Positions 41,871 through 49,646 of a stretch of DNA of 64,000 nucleotides are shown in pieces; the first letter of the stretch is position 1; each line of letters starts with the position of its first letter. Origin of the DNA: Catenuloplanes atrovinosus (lineage in GTDB: Bacteria; Actinomycetota; Actinomycetes; Mycobacteriales; Micromonosporaceae). The notes below the pieces were generated by a model, which was given only the letters and a program-made list of their open reading frames with translations, was not told the DNA's origin and did no database searches. The stretch spans positions 3,059,001 to 3,123,000 of the forward strand of contig NZ_JAVDYB010000001.1 in the NCBI RefSeq assembly GCF_031458235.1, written 5' to 3'. The position numbers and the translations under genes are program-made.

Positions 41871-42239
41871 ATGCCCCCACTGCTCATTTCCATCGGTACG
41901 GACCCGAGCGACCCGCAGGACACGGAGGAGGCGCTGCACGCGCTCCGCCGCGAACTGGACGACATCGACGTCCCGGCCGCACCGCTGCCGGCCGGCCCCG
42001 CACCGCTGCACACCCGCGGCGCCGACGTCGCCGCGCTCACCGCGCTCGCGGTCGCGGTGTGGCACCCCGAGGTGCTGGCGCCACTGATCGAGCTGGTGCG
42101 GTCCTGGGCCGGCCGCCAGGGCCGCACCGTGCGGATCGAGATCGACGGCGACGTGCTGGAGCTGAGCCGGGCCGACGCCGACCAGCAGCGGCGGATCGTC
42201 GACGAATGGCTGCGCCGGCACGGCGGGGAGGCGCGATGA
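41871..42239 (+). CDS. EACC1 (effector-associated constant component) protein, copy 1
   Basis: A 122-residue protein. DTEEALHALRRELDDIDVP, TRGADVAALTALAVAVWHPEVLAPLIELVRSWAGRQGRTVRIEIDGDVLEL and the C-terminal helix fit the EACC1 family, described as the constant partner of caspase or trypsin effectors in bacterial conflict systems. The short segment LLISIGTDPSD at the N-terminus is a beta strand. The ATG is at 41871 and the stop overlaps the caspase ATG (ATGA), so the pair is coupled. Its role is probably to hold or deliver the caspase; this is inference. Confidence 0.8.
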   Translation: MPPLLISIGTDPSDPQDTEEALHALRRELDDIDVPAAPLPAGPAPLHTRGADVAALTALAVAVWHPEVLAPLIELVRSWAGRQGRTVRIEIDGDVLELSRADADQQRRIVDEWLRRHGGEAR

Positions 42240-43756
42240 GCGCCCGCCGGGAAGCGCTGATCATCGCGATCGACGAGTACGCAGATCCCGGCCTGCGCCG
42301 GCTGCGCGCGCCCGCGCACGACGCCGACGAACTCGGCGCGGTGCTGGCGGACCCGGAGATCGGCGGGTTCACCGTGCGGCGACTGCGCAACGCCCCGGCG
42401 CACGAGATCAGCGAGGTGCTGGAGGAGTTCTTCGCGGACCGTACCAGCGACGACGTGCTACTCGTGCACTTCTCCGGGCACGGGCTCAAGGGCGCGGACG
42501 GCGCGCTGCACCTGGCCGCCACCAACACCAAACTGAACCGGCTCGCCGCCACCAGCGTCGCGGCGGAGTTCGTCAACCGGCAGATGACGGCCAGCCGGTC
42601 CCGCCGGATCGTGCTGCTGCTGGACTGCTGCTACGCGGGCGCGTTCGCGCGCGGGCTGCTGCCCCGGGCCGGCGCGGCCGACCTCGGCATCGAGGAGCAG
42701 TTGGCCGGCCGCGGCCGCGCGGTGATCACCGCGTCCAGCGCGGTGCAGTTCGCGTTCGAGGGCGACGCGGCCACCACGGTACGCCGTCGTCCCTCGGTCT
42801 TCACCGGCGTGCTGGTCCAGGGCCTGCGCAGCGGCGACGCCGACCGGGACGGCGACGGCATCGTGACGCTGGACGAGATGTACGACCACGTGTACGCCGG
42901 GGTGCGCGCGGTGACGCCACACCAGACACCCGGGAAATGGGTCTTCGACATGCAGGGCAGCCTGCCCATCGCCCGGCGTCCGGCCACGCCCCGCCCGGCG
43001 CCGTCCGCCCGGGTCCGTCCGCTGTCGCGGGTGACCGCCGCGGTCCGCCGCTCGCCGGGGCGGGCCGTGGCCGCGGGCCTGGCCTGCGCGCTGGCCGCCG
43101 GCACGCCGCTGCTGCTGACCGAGATCCGGCCGACCCGCGGCACGCCGGTCGACGCCGCCGCGACCACCGGCCGCACCATCTTCCGGGACGACTTCACGTC
43201 CCGCGCCAACCGCTGGCCGCACACCGGCGCGGCCGGCCCGCACGGCGGTTACTACGTGAACGGCGCCTACCGGTACGGCAGCCGGACCCCGGGTCAGACC
43301 TGGTGGGCGGTGCCGTCCACGCCGTCGGAGGTCTACCCCACGGCGCCCGCCAACCTCCGGATGAGCGTCGCCGCGCGGTGGACGTCGCCGGACGACGCGG
43401 CCTGGTTCGGGCTCGTCTGCCGGGCGAACGGCGACGAGGACGCGTACATCTTCACGGTCGCGGAAGGGGTGGCCCACATCGCCAAGATGAAGAACCGGAT
43501 CTTCGACGAGCTGCGCGGCGAACCGCTCCGCGGGGTCGACCTGCACGCCGGAGTGACCCTGACCGCCGACTGCGCGACCACCGACGCCGACCACACCACG
43601 CAGCTGTCGCTGGCGGTCGACGGAAAGACCGTGGTCCAGTACCGCGACACGGCCGAGCCGCTGCCCCCGGGTGCCGTGGGCGTCACCGTGGAGATGTCTC
43701 CCCAGGCGACCGACGCGGAGGCCGAGTTCACCGGTTTCGCCACGTCCCGGCTGTGA
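42236..43756 (+). CDS. caspase-family protease with TM helix and lectin-like outer domain
   Basis: A 506-residue protein. Residues 1-240 are a caspase (C14) domain with His82 in LVHFSGHGLKGADG and Cys132 in LLLDCCYAGAF; DADRDGDGIVTLDE (201-214) is an EF-hand-like calcium loop. A Pro/Arg linker, a short membrane helix (about 277-296) and an outer domain of about 200 residues (TIFRDDFTSRANRWP, RMSVAARWTSPDDAAWFGLVCRANG) follow; the last looks like a concanavalin/laminin-G-type sandwich. The protease would face the cytoplasm, with a sensor outside. It is coupled to EACC1 copy 1. Confidence 0.87.
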   Translation: MSARREALIIAIDEYADPGLRRLRAPAHDADELGAVLADPEIGGFTVRRLRNAPAHEISEVLEEFFADRTSDDVLLVHFSGHGLKGADGALHLAATNTKLNRLAATSVAAEFVNRQMTASRSRRIVLLLDCCYAGAFARGLLPRAGAADLGIEEQLAGRGRAVITASSAVQFAFEGDAATTVRRRPSVFTGVLVQGLRSGDADRDGDGIVTLDEMYDHVYAGVRAVTPHQTPGKWVFDMQGSLPIARRPATPRPAPSARVRPLSRVTAAVRRSPGRAVAAGLACALAAGTPLLLTEIRPTRGTPVDAAATTGRTIFRDDFTSRANRWPHTGAAGPHGGYYVNGAYRYGSRTPGQTWWAVPSTPSEVYPTAPANLRMSVAARWTSPDDAAWFGLVCRANGDEDAYIFTVAEGVAHIAKMKNRIFDELRGEPLRGVDLHAGVTLTADCATTDADHTTQLSLAVDGKTVVQYRDTAEPLPPGAVGVTVEMSPQATDAEAEFTGFATSRL

Positions 43757-43798
43757 CGGCCGTTGCTACGATCGGGCACACACCATGGAGGTTCGTCG

Positions 43799-44203
43799 AT
43801 GCACGAGGACATCCTGCTGTCGGTGGACGCCCGCAGCGACGACTACGATCCCGACGACGAGCGGTGGCGGCGCCAGGTCGCCGGACTGCACACCGAGCTC
43901 GACACGGTCGCCGACGTGCGGCGTTCCGCCCGGCCGGTGCCCGGCACCCGGGGTGCGGTGGAGCAGGTGATCATCGCGCTGGGCGGCGCGGGCGCGTTCA
44001 CCGCGGCCGTGGAGTGCCTGCGCGCCTGGCTCGCCCGCGACCGCGGCCGGCGCGTCGACCTGCGGTGGAACGATAACGGCGTCGAGCGGTACGTGACGCT
44101 CACCGGGCAGGACGTGGACGCGGAGGCGGTCCGGGAGCTGTCCCGGGCGGTCTCCCGGCGGCTGGGAGGACCGGGATGGCCGGCCGATACCGAGCCCTCT
44201 TGA
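43799..44203 (+). CDS. EACC1 protein, copy 2
   Basis: A 134-residue EACC1 protein with the clearest family core: VPGTRGAVEQVIIALGGAGAFTAAVECLRAWLARDRGRRVDLRWNDNG. ATG 43799 follows GGAGG. It overlaps the second caspase gene by 28 nt, so translation is tightly linked. It is only moderately similar to copy 1, which argues that each EACC1 belongs to its own caspase and is not a recent duplicate. Confidence 0.87.
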   Translation: MHEDILLSVDARSDDYDPDDERWRRQVAGLHTELDTVADVRRSARPVPGTRGAVEQVIIALGGAGAFTAAVECLRAWLARDRGRRVDLRWNDNGVERYVTLTGQDVDAEAVRELSRAVSRRLGGPGWPADTEPS

Positions 44204-45513
44204 TCGGCAACTCGACCTATCCGGCCGACGAGCACAACCTGCAGCCGCTCAAGGGGCCGGTCCGGGACATCGCCGCGCTGCACCGCGCGCTGGCCGATCC
44301 GCGCACCGGCATGTTCGCCGACCTGGACGTGACGCTGCTGCCGGAGGCGACGTCCGGCCGGGCGATCCGCGCGCTGGGCCGGTTCTTCGGCGCCGCGACC
44401 CGCGACGACGTGCTGCTGTTCTTCTTCAGCGGGCACGGCAGACTGGACCGCGACGGGCGCCTGCACCTGTGCATGCAGGACACCGACTCGACCGACCTGC
44501 TGGCCACGGCCGTGAGCAGCGCCCGGATCAACGAGTTCGCCGACGCGTCCCGGGCCCGGAACATCGTCATCATCCTGGACTGCTGCCACGCGGGCGCGTT
44601 CCGCGGCGGCGACGTGCCGGACGCCGTGGCCGGCCCCGGACGGTACGTGCTGACCAGCTGCCGCGGCACCCAGCTCGCCGACGACGCGACCGTGGACAAC
44701 GGCACCAGCGTCTTCACCCAGCACCTGGTCGACGGCCTGCTGACCGCGGCGCCGGACCACGACGGCGACGGTTACGTCGGCTTCTCCGACCTCTACACCT
44801 ACGTCGACCGCCGCATGCGCGCCTCAGCCAAGCAGATCCCGCAGCGCCGGGTCGACGGGGACGGCGACGTCCGCCTCGCCCGCCGCCCGGAGGGCGCCGC
44901 ACCACCGGCCCCGCCTCCTCCCCCACGCGCCCCGGCGCGCCGATGGCGGACGCCGATCATCATCCTCGCCGCCGCCGGCGCCGTCGTGGCATCGCTCCTG
45001 ATCTGGCGGTACGGAACGACGCCCACCGACGCGGACTACACGGCCACCGCGCCGTGGCGGCTGCGGATCGAGGGCAACCAGGTCAGCGACGGCTGCACGG
45101 TCACGCTCACCGACGCCCGGACCGGCGAGGAGATCCCGCTGCCGGACGACGTCTACGGCACCCGGACGTACCAGATCCACCACACCGGCTCGTTCCGGTG
45201 GCAGGCCAACGACGCGGCCTGCCGCATGATCCCGCTCGCCGGATCGGGCGGCGCCACGCTCCCGTTCGCGCTGCTGCAGAGCACCGGCGACAGCGACGTC
45301 TTCGCCGCGCCCGGCCGGGTCTCGGTGCAGGTGCGCGACTTCAACTCCAACCCACGGTGCGACATCAGACTCCACGACCCGGCCGACGGCGCGGCCGTCG
45401 ACGTCGCCACCGCGGAGCCCGGCGCCGCCACCGTGGTGCTGGACCCGCGCGGCCGAGACCGGGTCTACGTCGGCGACACGTGGTGCGGTGTGCTGATCTC
45501 GGTGGCGCCGTAG
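44176..45513 (+). CDS. caspase-family protease with C-terminal TM and outer domain
   Basis: A 445-residue protein. The caspase domain spans residues 1-240, with His87 in FFFSGHGRLDRDG and Cys137 in IIILDCCHAGAF; HDGDGYVGFSDLY is an EF-hand-like loop. A Pro-rich linker (PEGAAPPAPPPPP) precedes one membrane helix (about 258-278) and a roughly 165-residue beta-rich outer domain with four cysteines (SDGCTVTL, NDAACRMI, NPRCDIRL, GDTWCGVL), which could form disulfides. Compared with the first caspase the protease is alike but the outer domain is unrelated, suggesting different triggers. Confidence 0.87.
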   Translation: MAGRYRALLIGNSTYPADEHNLQPLKGPVRDIAALHRALADPRTGMFADLDVTLLPEATSGRAIRALGRFFGAATRDDVLLFFFSGHGRLDRDGRLHLCMQDTDSTDLLATAVSSARINEFADASRARNIVIILDCCHAGAFRGGDVPDAVAGPGRYVLTSCRGTQLADDATVDNGTSVFTQHLVDGLLTAAPDHDGDGYVGFSDLYTYVDRRMRASAKQIPQRRVDGDGDVRLARRPEGAAPPAPPPPPRAPARRWRTPIIILAAAGAVVASLLIWRYGTTPTDADYTATAPWRLRIEGNQVSDGCTVTLTDARTGEEIPLPDDVYGTRTYQIHHTGSFRWQANDAACRMIPLAGSGGATLPFALLQSTGDSDVFAAPGRVSVQVRDFNSNPRCDIRLHDPADGAAVDVATAEPGAATVVLDPRGRDRVYVGDTWCGVLISVAP

Positions 45514-45517
45514 CGGC

Positions 45518-46282
45518 ATGCTTGGCCGGGTGACCACCACCGTTCAGGACCAGCGGCCACTGCCGCACCCGGCGCTGCGCCTCACCGCGGCCGGCGCGAC
45601 CGCGACGGGCAACCGGTACCCGGCCAACTTCGACGTCCTGCACGTCGGCGACCGGCTGCTCGCCGTCGCGGACGGGATGGGCGACGGTGAGGGGAGCGCG
45701 GCCGCCGGTCGTACCGCCGTGGCGGCCCTTGTGGGTTCCGCCGGCGACGCCGGCGCGGCCACCGCGGAGACGTTGCGGGACGCGGTCGCCACCGTGCAGC
45801 GAGAGGTACGCGCGGCCGGCCGGCGGCTCGGCGGCCCGCTCACCGGCGCCACGCTCACCGCGCTGGCCACCACCCCGACCGACCTCGCGTGGATCGTGCA
45901 ACTCGGCGACTCCCGCGTCTACCGCCGTCGCGGCACGCTGCTGGAACTGCTCACCACCGACCACACCGCGGCCTGGCTCGGCGCGGTCCACGGCTGGTAC
46001 CCGCACGACTCGCCCCAGGCGCACGCGGCCCGCTACCACCTGCACCGGTACGCCGGCCACCCGGACGAGCCCGAGGCCGACCTCCTCGCGGTCACGCTCC
46101 GCCCCGGCGACACCTACCTCCTCTGCACGGACGGCATCGCCGACCAGGTCGACTACGCACGCCTCGACACCCGCCTGCGCGACCCCGGACCGCTCGACGG
46201 CATCGCCCGTGGCCTGGTCGAGGACTCGCTGGCGCGGGGCGGCCGGGACAACGCCACGGTCGCGCTGCTGCGCGTCGGCTAG
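45518..46282 (+). CDS. PP2C-type protein phosphatase
   Basis: A 254-residue PP2C phosphatase. Metal-binding motifs are present: LAVADGMGDGEGS (Asp52), IVQLGDSRVYRRRG, LLCTDGIADQV and GGRDNATVALL. It has no extra domain. It starts 5 nt after the second caspase gene (ATG 45518; GTG 45530 is an alternative), so it is probably part of the same transcript. It could counteract a Ser/Thr kinase that activates the caspases; no kinase is in the window. Confidence 0.87.
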   Translation: MLGRVTTTVQDQRPLPHPALRLTAAGATATGNRYPANFDVLHVGDRLLAVADGMGDGEGSAAAGRTAVAALVGSAGDAGAATAETLRDAVATVQREVRAAGRRLGGPLTGATLTALATTPTDLAWIVQLGDSRVYRRRGTLLELLTTDHTAAWLGAVHGWYPHDSPQAHAARYHLHRYAGHPDEPEADLLAVTLRPGDTYLLCTDGIADQVDYARLDTRLRDPGPLDGIARGLVEDSLARGGRDNATVALLRVG

Positions 46283-46416
46283 CCGCCCGCTACGAAGCCG
46301 GACGTAGCGACGGCTACGCGGCGTGGCCGACGCGAGCCGGCGGCCGGACGGCGACAGTGGACGGCAGCGGATGACACACCGTCGCCGCATTCGTCGAGGC
46401 ACAGGGAGGCACAGTG

Positions 46417-46956
46417 ATGGGGCACATCAGAAACACCACGGCGGTACGCCGGTGGGCGACCGTCGCGGCGGGCATGGCGGTGGCCATGGTGGTGACCGCG
46501 CCGGCCGCTCAGGCGGCACCGGCGTCGACCGGCGAGGAGCACTGCGTGGTGGTGCTGGACAAGCTGCGCCCGGGTGAGACCACGTCCCGCGTGGTGTCGC
46601 GGCAGTGCGCGGACACCCCGGAGGCCGCGCGGCAGAAGCACCAGGAGGCGTACGCCGGAGCCGCAGCGGCGACGCTGCTGCTGACCCTCTACGCGGACAT
46701 CAACTACGGAGGTGCCAGCACCGTCCTGGAGGGTAACGCCGGCGCGTGCGACACCGCCGGATACGGCTTCCGCGATCTCGGCTCCTGGCGGAATCGCATT
46801 TCGTCGTTCAAGCGCTTCAACTGGTGCCAGCGGGTCCAGGGCTTCGACCTGGTGAACTACGGCGGCGCCGCGTACGGGCCGTGGACCACGGACACCCCGT
46901 GGGTCGGCTCGGCCGCGAACGACCGCATCGACTCGCTGCAGACCCGTCGGCTCTGA
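46417..46956 (+). CDS. secreted peptidase-inhibitor (I36)-like small protein
   Basis: A 179-residue secreted protein. Residues 1-34 form a signal peptide (VAMVVTAPAAQA). The mature part has a beta/gamma-crystallin-like pattern (LYADINYGGASTVLEGN, SWRNRISSFKRFNWCQRVQGFDLVNYGGAAYG), as in family I36 inhibitors and related streptomycete proteins. Four cysteines suit disulfides. GGGAGG is 7 nt before ATG 46417 (GTG 46414 also possible). A strong terminator follows. Inhibition of a protease is possible but unproven. Confidence 0.75.
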   Translation: MGHIRNTTAVRRWATVAAGMAVAMVVTAPAAQAAPASTGEEHCVVVLDKLRPGETTSRVVSRQCADTPEAARQKHQEAYAGAAAATLLLTLYADINYGGASTVLEGNAGACDTAGYGFRDLGSWRNRISSFKRFNWCQRVQGFDLVNYGGAAYGPWTTDTPWVGSAANDRIDSLQTRRL

Positions 46957-46972
46957 GTACACCACGCACCAC

Positions 46973-47003
46973 CGCCGCCCCTCAGCATCGCTGAGGGGCG
47001 GCG
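46973..47003 (+). terminator. strong hairpin terminator
   Basis: A perfect 14-bp stem (46973-46986 with 46990-47003; left arm CGCCGCCCCTCAGC) and a 3-nt loop ATC, 17 nt after the stop of the secreted protein gene. Confidence 0.85.
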
Positions 47004-47330
47004 TCGCGTTCTCCCGATTCAGCGGGAGCGCTCCGCCAGTTCCGCACGGCGGACCAGAGATCCTGCGCCGCGGCGGATGCGGGGACCGGTGCCGCGAGCA
47101 CGGCGGCCGGCGGCGATCGCGAAACGTCTCACAGACATCTCCGGGAAATTGAGGGCACAGAGCGCCGATCTCCGATAACCGGAGACCGCAGAAATGGCAT
47201 AACCGTTGCGGGATCGGCACACGCGGATTGCGATTCACCTTTACGGCCGCGACGACATCACCGCCCTGGACAGCGTCACGGAAAGACCGGCACTTGGACG
47301 CTCATCAAATCCGAGCGGTGTACGCGCACC
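47004..47330. other. gene-free, AT-richer stretch
   Basis: I see no convincing gene on either strand. The composition is less GC-rich than the surroundings and leads into the SigB-type promoter at 47331. It may hold further upstream regulatory sites. Confidence 0.4.
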
Positions 47331-47355
47331 GTTTCAGCAGTTCCACCAGGGGTAC
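47331..47355 (+). promoter_or_regulatory. SigB-type stress promoter
   Basis: GTTT (47331-47334), a 15-nt spacer, then GGGTAC (47350-47355) match the actinobacterial SigB consensus GTTT-N14-16-GGGTAC/T. It lies about 125 bp before the SRPBCC-dehydrogenase operon. Confidence 0.65.
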
Positions 47356-47480
47356 GCAACAACGACCTAAATAGCCCTCGCTGCCATCGGCTGCCCGGCT
47401 TCACGCTGTGGGACCTCTACCGCGACGCCCGCCGGAAACGGTTCGGTGCCGTCGGCGCGGGCGTGAGCAGAGGAGTACCC

Positions 47481-48023
47481 ATGGAACTGACAGCCGCCAC
47501 GACCATTCGTAAACCCGGGACGGACGTGTACACGTTCTGGCGCGATCTGGAGAATCTGCCGACATTCATGGCGCATCTCGAACAGGTCCGCGTCACCGGT
47601 GACCGGACGAGCCACTGGGTGGCCGACGCCCCGTTCGGCAACGATGTCCAGTGGGACGCGGAGATCGTCGACGAGGTGCCGGGCGAGAAGATCGCGTGGC
47701 GCTCGACCGGAAACGCGGACGTGCCGAACGCCGGGACGGTGTGGTTCGTGCCCGCCCCGGACGGGGCGAGCACCGAGGTGCACGTCCTGCTGACGTACGA
47801 CATCCCGGGCGGCACGATCGGCAAGGCGGTCGCCAAGTACTTCGGTGAGGAGCCGCATCAGCAGCTCGACGACGATCTGCGTCGGCTCAAGCAGGTGCTG
47901 GAGACCGGCGAGGTGATCCGCTCCGACGGCGCCCCGTGGGGTAAGCGGGCTCGCAAGGAGTTCCCGCAGCGCCCGGCGCAACCGCTGTCGGACGCCGAGC
48001 TCGCGAAGGGGGCGGACGCATGA
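47481..48023 (+). CDS. SRPBCC / polyketide cyclase-like protein
   Basis: A 180-residue protein of the SRPBCC fold: TIRKPGTDVYTFWRDLENLPTFMAHLEQV, WDAEIVDEVPGEKIAWRSTG, STEVHVLLTYDIPGGTIGKAVAKYFGEEPHQQLDDDLRRLKQVLETGEV. This version commonly pairs with a zinc dehydrogenase in stress regulons. ATG 47481 is preceded by AGAGGAG. Its stop overlaps the dehydrogenase ATG (ATGA). The upstream SigB-type promoter implies induction by osmotic or stationary stress. Confidence 0.85.
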   Translation: MELTAATTIRKPGTDVYTFWRDLENLPTFMAHLEQVRVTGDRTSHWVADAPFGNDVQWDAEIVDEVPGEKIAWRSTGNADVPNAGTVWFVPAPDGASTEVHVLLTYDIPGGTIGKAVAKYFGEEPHQQLDDDLRRLKQVLETGEVIRSDGAPWGKRARKEFPQRPAQPLSDAELAKGADA

Positions 48024-49258
48024 GGGCGAACACCTGGGCGGGCCGCAACAAGGTCGAGGTCCGTGACGTACCGGATCCGAAGATCTTGAACGGGCGTGAC
48101 GCCATCGTGCGAATCACCTCCACCGCGATCTGCGGCTCGGACCTGCACCTGGTCGACGGGTACGTGCCCACGATGCAGGACGGCGACGTCATGGGCCACG
48201 AGTTCATGGGCGAGGTGATCGAGGTCGGGCCGGACGTGCCCGCGGACCGGCTGCGGCCCGGCGACCGGGTGGTCGTACCGTTCCCGATCGCATGTGGTGC
48301 GTGCGCGGCCTGTGCCGCCGAGTTGTACTCCTGCTGCGAGAACTCCAACCCCAACGCGGGCATCGCGGAGAAGATGTTCGGGCATCCGCTCGCCGGAATC
48401 TTCGGCTATTCGCATCTGACCGGCGGGTACGCCGGTGGCCAGGCACAGTACGCCCGGGTGCCGTTCGCCGACGTGGGCCCGCTGAAGATCGATTCCGATC
48501 TGACCGACGAGCAGGTGCTATTCCTGTCCGACATCCTGCCCACCGGCTACATGGGCGCGGAGATGTGCGACATCCGGCCCAGCGACGTGGTGGCGGTGTG
48601 GGGCGCCGGCCCGGTCGGCCAGTTCGCCATGGACAGCGCCCGGGTGCTCGGCGCCGCGACGGTCATCGCCATCGACCGGGAGCCGTACCGGCTGCGCATG
48701 GCCGAGCAGGCCGGGTACAAGACGATCAACTTCGATGACGCCGACGTGCGGTCGAGGCTGCTGGAACTGACCGGCGGGCGCGGACCGGACAAGTGCATCG
48801 ACGCGGTGGGCATGGAGGCCACCCACGGCAGCGCGCACATCGGCGCGTACGACCGGATCAAGCAGGCCGTACGGTCGGAGACCGAACGCCCGCACGCCTT
48901 GCGCCAGGCGATCCTGTCCTGCCGCAGCGGCGGCGTGGTCTCGGTGATCGGCGTGTACGGCGGCTTACTCGACAAGTTCCCCGCCGGCGCCTGGATGAAC
49001 AGGTCGCTGACGCTGCGCACCGGCCAGTGCCACGTGCAGCGGTACATGAAGCCGCTGCTGGATCGCATCGAGCGGGGTGAACTGGATCCGACCCGGATCA
49101 TCACCCACACCCTGCCGCTCGACCAGGCCGAGCGCGGCTTCGAGATCTTCAAGAACAAGCAGGACAACTGCGAGAAGGTCGTCCTCAAACCTGTCAAACG
49201 ACATCGACACTTCAGCAAAAACGACAATGGATCTTCGGCCGGCGAGGTCGGGATCTAG
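48020..49258 (+). CDS. zinc-dependent alcohol/formaldehyde dehydrogenase with transposon-encoded C-terminus
   Basis: A 412-residue medium-chain dehydrogenase. The catalytic zinc site is CGSDLHLVDGY with GHEFMGEV, structural-zinc cysteines are in CGACAACAAELYSCC, and NAD binding is at VAVWGAGPVGQFAMDSARVLGA. It resembles glutathione-independent formaldehyde dehydrogenases. The family core ends at NCEKVVLKP (about residue 391). The remaining 21 residues (VKRHRHFSKND...) are encoded from the TGTCA end of the mobile element at 49192, so the native stop has been displaced. Activity is probably unaffected. Confidence 0.88.
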   Translation: MRANTWAGRNKVEVRDVPDPKILNGRDAIVRITSTAICGSDLHLVDGYVPTMQDGDVMGHEFMGEVIEVGPDVPADRLRPGDRVVVPFPIACGACAACAAELYSCCENSNPNAGIAEKMFGHPLAGIFGYSHLTGGYAGGQAQYARVPFADVGPLKIDSDLTDEQVLFLSDILPTGYMGAEMCDIRPSDVVAVWGAGPVGQFAMDSARVLGAATVIAIDREPYRLRMAEQAGYKTINFDDADVRSRLLELTGGRGPDKCIDAVGMEATHGSAHIGAYDRIKQAVRSETERPHALRQAILSCRSGGVVSVIGVYGGLLDKFPAGAWMNRSLTLRTGQCHVQRYMKPLLDRIERGELDPTRIITHTLPLDQAERGFEIFKNKQDNCEKVVLKPVKRHRHFSKNDNGSSAGEVGI

Positions 49259-49646
49259 ATAACCATGTGCGCTGGCATGATCAAAGCCCATCGGTGGTCC
49301 CGTGGCTGAAGATTTTTGGCGTACCCAATGAGGGCTTGATGTCGCATTGACTGAAGATCTTTGTCGGATTGCGTGCTCCTCGGGAGGACGAAATAGTGCT
49401 TCCTACAGAAAGATCTTGTCTCATACGTTGCGTGCGGGGTCGTTTCTCTGTCAATCTATCGCCGGTTCCGGTGTCTCAAGCTGATCTGCCGGGAGGGTTG
49501 CGGCGTGGATGGCGGTACGAGCGACGAGCCGACTGGGCGCGATGCGCCGCCGCTGAAGGCTCACTCTCACGAGATCGCGGTGGAGTGTTCGATCGACAGC
49601 CGGACTCGGGTCATCAGGACGGTTGGGCCTTGGCGGGATCTGCGAC
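49192..49646 (+). repeat. left transposon end with subterminal repeats, no gene
   Basis: After TGTCAAACGACA come repeated elements around GAAGATYTTTG: an inverted copy CGACAATGGATCTTC (49222-49236), CTGAAGATTTTTGGCG (49306-49321), CTGAAGATCTTTGTCGG (49351-49367) and AGAAAGATCTTGTC (49407-49420). Arrays of such sites at one end are typical transposase-binding regions. The transposase promoter must also lie here. Confidence 0.55.

Noticed and set aside
47019-47222. 67-codon minus-strand frame in the AT-richer gap
   Set aside because: No ribosome binding site or similarity; composition is not better than chance.
46279-47238. Minus-strand open frame over the PP2C end and secreted protein
   Set aside because: It runs antisense through a clear signal-peptide protein and a terminator hairpin and has no recognisable domain.
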